Assembly (NCBI RefSeq): GCF_019417665.1
Contig: NZ_DXUU01000002.1
Location: 75,959-129,928 of the forward strand
Direction: 5' to 3'
Length of the DNA: 53,970 nucleotides
From: Ruminococcus sp.
GTDB lineage: Bacteria; Bacillota; Clostridia; Oscillospirales; Ruminococcaceae
The position numbers and the translations under genes are program-made. The notes under the pieces are model-generated. The model was not told where the DNA came from. It searched no databases and was given only the letters and a program-made list of their open reading frames with translations. Position 1 is the stretch's first letter, and every line of letters begins with the position of its first letter. Below, piece after piece: positions 52,173 through 53,970 of the stretch.

Positions 52173-52952
52173 ATGCTCAGTATCATCTGTGCAATTGTTT
52201 GTATCATCTTGATCGTGTTGGATATTTGCGGAAAACTGCATCTGGAGAAAACCAAGGGGCAGGTACTGCTGAACCTGTTCTGTCTGCTGGGTGCAGCAAC
52301 ACCTGTGGCATCGAATGCCTGTTCCAATTGCATTACGGATCTGTTGGGAACACCATCCATGGATGAATTGATGGAAACAGGGGACTGGCAGGAACTGCTC
52401 CTGACCCAAGGAATCCCGGATTGGATCATCGTGATCGCCGCTGTGATCTGCGTGCTGACGTGGATCTATACGCTGGTACGGACTGCCGCTGGCACAAAGA
52501 TCGTTTCGCCCCAGGAATCTCCGGCTCTGGCAGCGAAGCGGTATCTGACGGTGACGTGGATCTCCCTGCCATTCTTTCTGTTGATGCTGGTGATAGGCGT
52601 GATAAATCTAGTAGTGGCACTTAGTTTAGTGGGAATGTATCTTTTGGCGTTTCTGTTTTGCACGCTGTTCTTTCCGCCGGTGCTGATTATCGGGGTAGTG
52701 TTTATCGCAATCACTTCCGTCGAATTACTGCTGCCCATGCTGCCGATCTTTGGCGCTGTGCTGATCCCATATATCACAGGTGTATTTTACAGCAACCGGT
52801 ATCTCATTGCCTGTGCCGTATGTTTCGGCTGGAAAAAACCGCTGCGGATTTTTCTGCAAGTATTGCTGTTCCTGCCCTGGATACGGTGGATCGTGGTCTG
52901 CTGCTGCATGGGGAAAATGCAGAAGTATCAAAGGATGATGGGGCAACGATAG
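52173..52952 (+). CDS. Multi-spanning membrane protein, unknown function
   Basis: 259 residues with about six hydrophobic segments, including LSIICAIVCIILIVLDICG, WIIVIAAVICVLTWIYTLV, WISLPFFLLMLVIGVINLVVALSLVGMYLLAFLFCTLFFPPVLIIGVVFIAI, LLPMLPIFGAVLIPYI and IFLQVLLFLPWIRWIVVCCCM. An outer loop has two close cysteines (NACSNCITDL, about 48-57). I recognise no family. CGGAGGTGA precedes the ATG. It faces the LytTR/DUF3021 pair across a bidirectional terminator. Confidence 0.75.
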   Translation: MLSIICAIVCIILIVLDICGKLHLEKTKGQVLLNLFCLLGAATPVASNACSNCITDLLGTPSMDELMETGDWQELLLTQGIPDWIIVIAAVICVLTWIYTLVRTAAGTKIVSPQESPALAAKRYLTVTWISLPFFLLMLVIGVINLVVALSLVGMYLLAFLFCTLFFPPVLIIGVVFIAITSVELLLPMLPIFGAVLIPYITGVFYSNRYLIACAVCFGWKKPLRIFLQVLLFLPWIRWIVVCCCMGKMQKYQRMMGQR

Positions 52953-52970
52953 GCACATCATATCTTACCA

Positions 52971-53020
52971 AAAAAGCAGCACCTCACAAATTTCTGTGCG
53001 GTGCTGCCTTTTTATTTTTT
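52971..53020. terminator. Bidirectional terminator between convergent genes
   Basis: GCAGCACC (52976-52983) pairs with GGTGCTGC (53000-53007), with inner CACA/TGTG pairing; A6 precedes and CTTTTTATTTTTT follows. Confidence 0.88.
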
Positions 53021-53455
53021 CAGAGCCTGATTGATTTTTTGGATTTTCTTTTTATACGCAAAATATTGGCTGATCCAGATACAGATGTAAATGAAAACGA
53101 AGATGAAAAAATAAGAGATCTGTCCTTTTAGATCCAGCGATGTCCATCCCAAAAGCACGGATACCGGCAGGAACACAATCGCAGTCACGAAAAAATGTGT
53201 TACAGTTGCCCGAAGCAGACTCCAGGACTCTATTTCCCAGATGACCGAAGCAGCAGCAAAGACTGTGCCCACCACGCCGGAAAGCAGAAACTGTGCTGTT
53301 GCACCGGCGATTTCAGAGCCGAAAAGCTGGGCGCAATCCGGCGCACAGACATAGTAAGTGCCCAGACAGAAAGAGATCACCAATAAAATCATATTGCAGA
53401 TGCATACGCCCACGGGAAAACCGATCAAGCTACGGATGATAAGTTGTTTTTTCAT
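53012..53455 (-). CDS. DUF3021-type membrane protein
   Basis: 147 residues with four hydrophobic segments (FPVGVCICNMILLVISFCLG, AQFLLSGVVGTVFAAASVIW, VTHFFVTAIVFLPVSVLLGW, ISYFFIFVFIYICIWISQYF). The conserved SVIWEIESWSLLRATVTHF between helices 2 and 3 is the DUF3021 hallmark. It follows the LytTR gene by 15 bp. Membrane partners of this sort hold a LytTR regulator in check in streptococcal LytTR regulatory systems (HdrRM, BrsRM); the same relation is inferred here. SD AAAGGTGG is in place. Confidence 0.85.
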   Translation of the reverse strand: MKKQLIIRSLIGFPVGVCICNMILLVISFCLGTYYVCAPDCAQLFGSEIAGATAQFLLSGVVGTVFAAASVIWEIESWSLLRATVTHFFVTAIVFLPVSVLLGWTSLDLKGQISYFFIFVFIYICIWISQYFAYKKKIQKINQALKK

Positions 53456-53470
53456 AGCATTACCACCTTT

Positions 53471-53911
53471 CTAAATGTGTAAAATTGTTTTGATTCGAGA
53501 GAGATATCGACGGGAAACATAGGCGGTTTCGCCGTTTTTCAGCTGCATCCCGATGGTGCCGGTGATACTCAGATCCAGCCGCCGGACATAGCGCAGGTTG
53601 ACGATCTCCGAGTTGGAAATGCGTACAAATCTCCCAGGATCCAGCAGCATTTCCATTTCGTACATTCTCCGCCGCAGGGTAAACTCTCCCAATTCCGTCT
53701 TTGCGTAGACTTTTTGATTGGCGCTGTACACTCGGATCAGCTGTTCCTGTTCCACCAGCACGGCGCTGTCCTCGTCATAACAGACAATGGTGTGGGGCAC
53801 TTCCTCTGAGAGCCGCCGGAGCAGCTGCTGTACCTCTTCTGTGACAGCCGCAGTCAGAATATGCACCTCCGGATCTGGATATCGGCTGTCCAGTTGGATT
53901 TTGATTTCCAT
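53471..53911 (-). CDS. LytTR-family DNA-binding regulator
   Basis: 146 residues. The N-terminal part (MEIKIQLDSRYPDPEVHILTAAVTEEVQQLLRRL) is followed by a LytTR domain (about 50-146): IVCYDEDSAVLVEQEQLIRVYSANQKVYAKTELGEFTLRRRMYEMEMLL, FVRISNSEIVNLRYVRRLDLSITGTIGMQLKNGETAYVSRRYLSRIK. There is no receiver domain, so activity is likely set by the DUF3021 partner. The ATG at 53911 fits family N-termini, but the SD (AAAGGAGT, 53940-53947 region) is 28 nt away with a hairpin between; the frame is also open upstream to a TTG at 53959. Confidence 0.85.
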   Translation of the reverse strand: MEIKIQLDSRYPDPEVHILTAAVTEEVQQLLRRLSEEVPHTIVCYDEDSAVLVEQEQLIRVYSANQKVYAKTELGEFTLRRRMYEMEMLLDPGRFVRISNSEIVNLRYVRRLDLSITGTIGMQLKNGETAYVSRRYLSRIKTILHI

Positions 53912-53938
53912 ATTGTCAGTCGAGTAGACAATCTCGAC
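53912..53938 (-). promoter_or_regulatory. Palindromic elements between SD and start codon of the LytTR gene
   Basis: Two overlapping inverted repeats: ATTGTC-n9-GACAAT (53912-53932) and GTCGAG-n8-CTCGAC (53919-53938 on the plus strand). Folding of the second would bring the SD AAGGAGT to about 7 nt from the ATG; the first would instead pair across the start-proximal bases. Confidence 0.6.
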
Positions 53939-53970
53939 ACTCCTTTCAAAGTATTTCAAGTGAAAGGCTT

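Overview
The window looks like a chromosomal segment of a gut or rumen Firmicute of the Ruminococcus / Oscillospiraceae type. The evidence is type I dockerin modules on secreted proteins, Gram-positive signal peptides and SD sequences (AGGAGG, AAAGGAG), consensus SigA promoters with 17-18 bp spacers, a short MetH with a separate activation protein, and rpsF-ssb-rpsR order. Base composition is moderate in most genes and clearly more A+T-rich in one cassette (about 40.1-41.6 kb). No phage, IS transposase, rRNA or CRISPR array was seen. Function calls rest on motifs and family knowledge; no database search was possible.

Layout. 1-3041 (-): a large Cna-B/choice-of-anchor-A surface protein running off the left edge and split by a +1 frameshift at a 7-A run. 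3435-11372 (-): one exopolysaccharide operon reading from a promoter at 11343-11372 through an undecaprenyl-phosphate sugar transferase, manC, gmd, two GT4 glycosyltransferases, rmd and a coiled-coil protein to a terminator. ManC-Gmd-Rmd is the GDP-D-rhamnose route. A run of seven perfect hairpins sits between manC and gmd. 11.5-13.0 kb (-): ECF sigma factor plus membrane anti-sigma-like protein. 13.9-16.1 kb (+): Wzx-type flippase and deoD. 16.3-24.1 kb (-): small RRXRR-like protein, Ca-type P-ATPase, beta-helix lipoprotein, then YjbQ-Sir2-Dtd. 24.3-24.6 kb (+): two tRNA-Ser genes. 24.8-31.9 kb: MsmX-type ATPase, RsuA, a DUF4830-like protein, a TIM-barrel isomerase with NrdR, and SecDF. 32.3-38.8 kb (+): ung, metF, MetH activation protein, short metH, AI-2E-type transporter. 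39.0-42.7 kb (+): two paralogous dockerin proteins flanking a free-standing dockerin and a trypsin-like protease, with two copies of one promoter/5'-hairpin leader. 42.7-43.9 kb (-): rpsF-ssb-rpsR. 44.2-45.8 kb (+): dockerin zinc metallopeptidase. 46.1-52.0 kb (+): a membrane protein with a 2-hydroxyacid dehydrogenase, then proB, a ferredoxin-like protein and proA, then a B12-binding radical SAM protein. 52.2-53.97 kb: membrane protein (+), then a LytTR regulator with a DUF3021-type partner (-).

The non-coding fraction is unusually structured. At least four families of short palindromic elements occur: (A) 118-163 bp elements with AGAGCCTGTTCAG ends, three of four beginning on the last base of an upstream TAA stop codon; (B) one 174-bp element with AGGCAATACCGCACAAAG ends; (C) AGTTAGGAATGAGGAATGA-type leader repeats; (D) tiny GTAGGGGC-type hairpins whose stems differ between copies in a compensatory way. 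The best candidates for something undescribed are the dockerin/protease cassette with its shared leader, the seven-hairpin array inside the polysaccharide operon, and the stop-codon-anchored element A.
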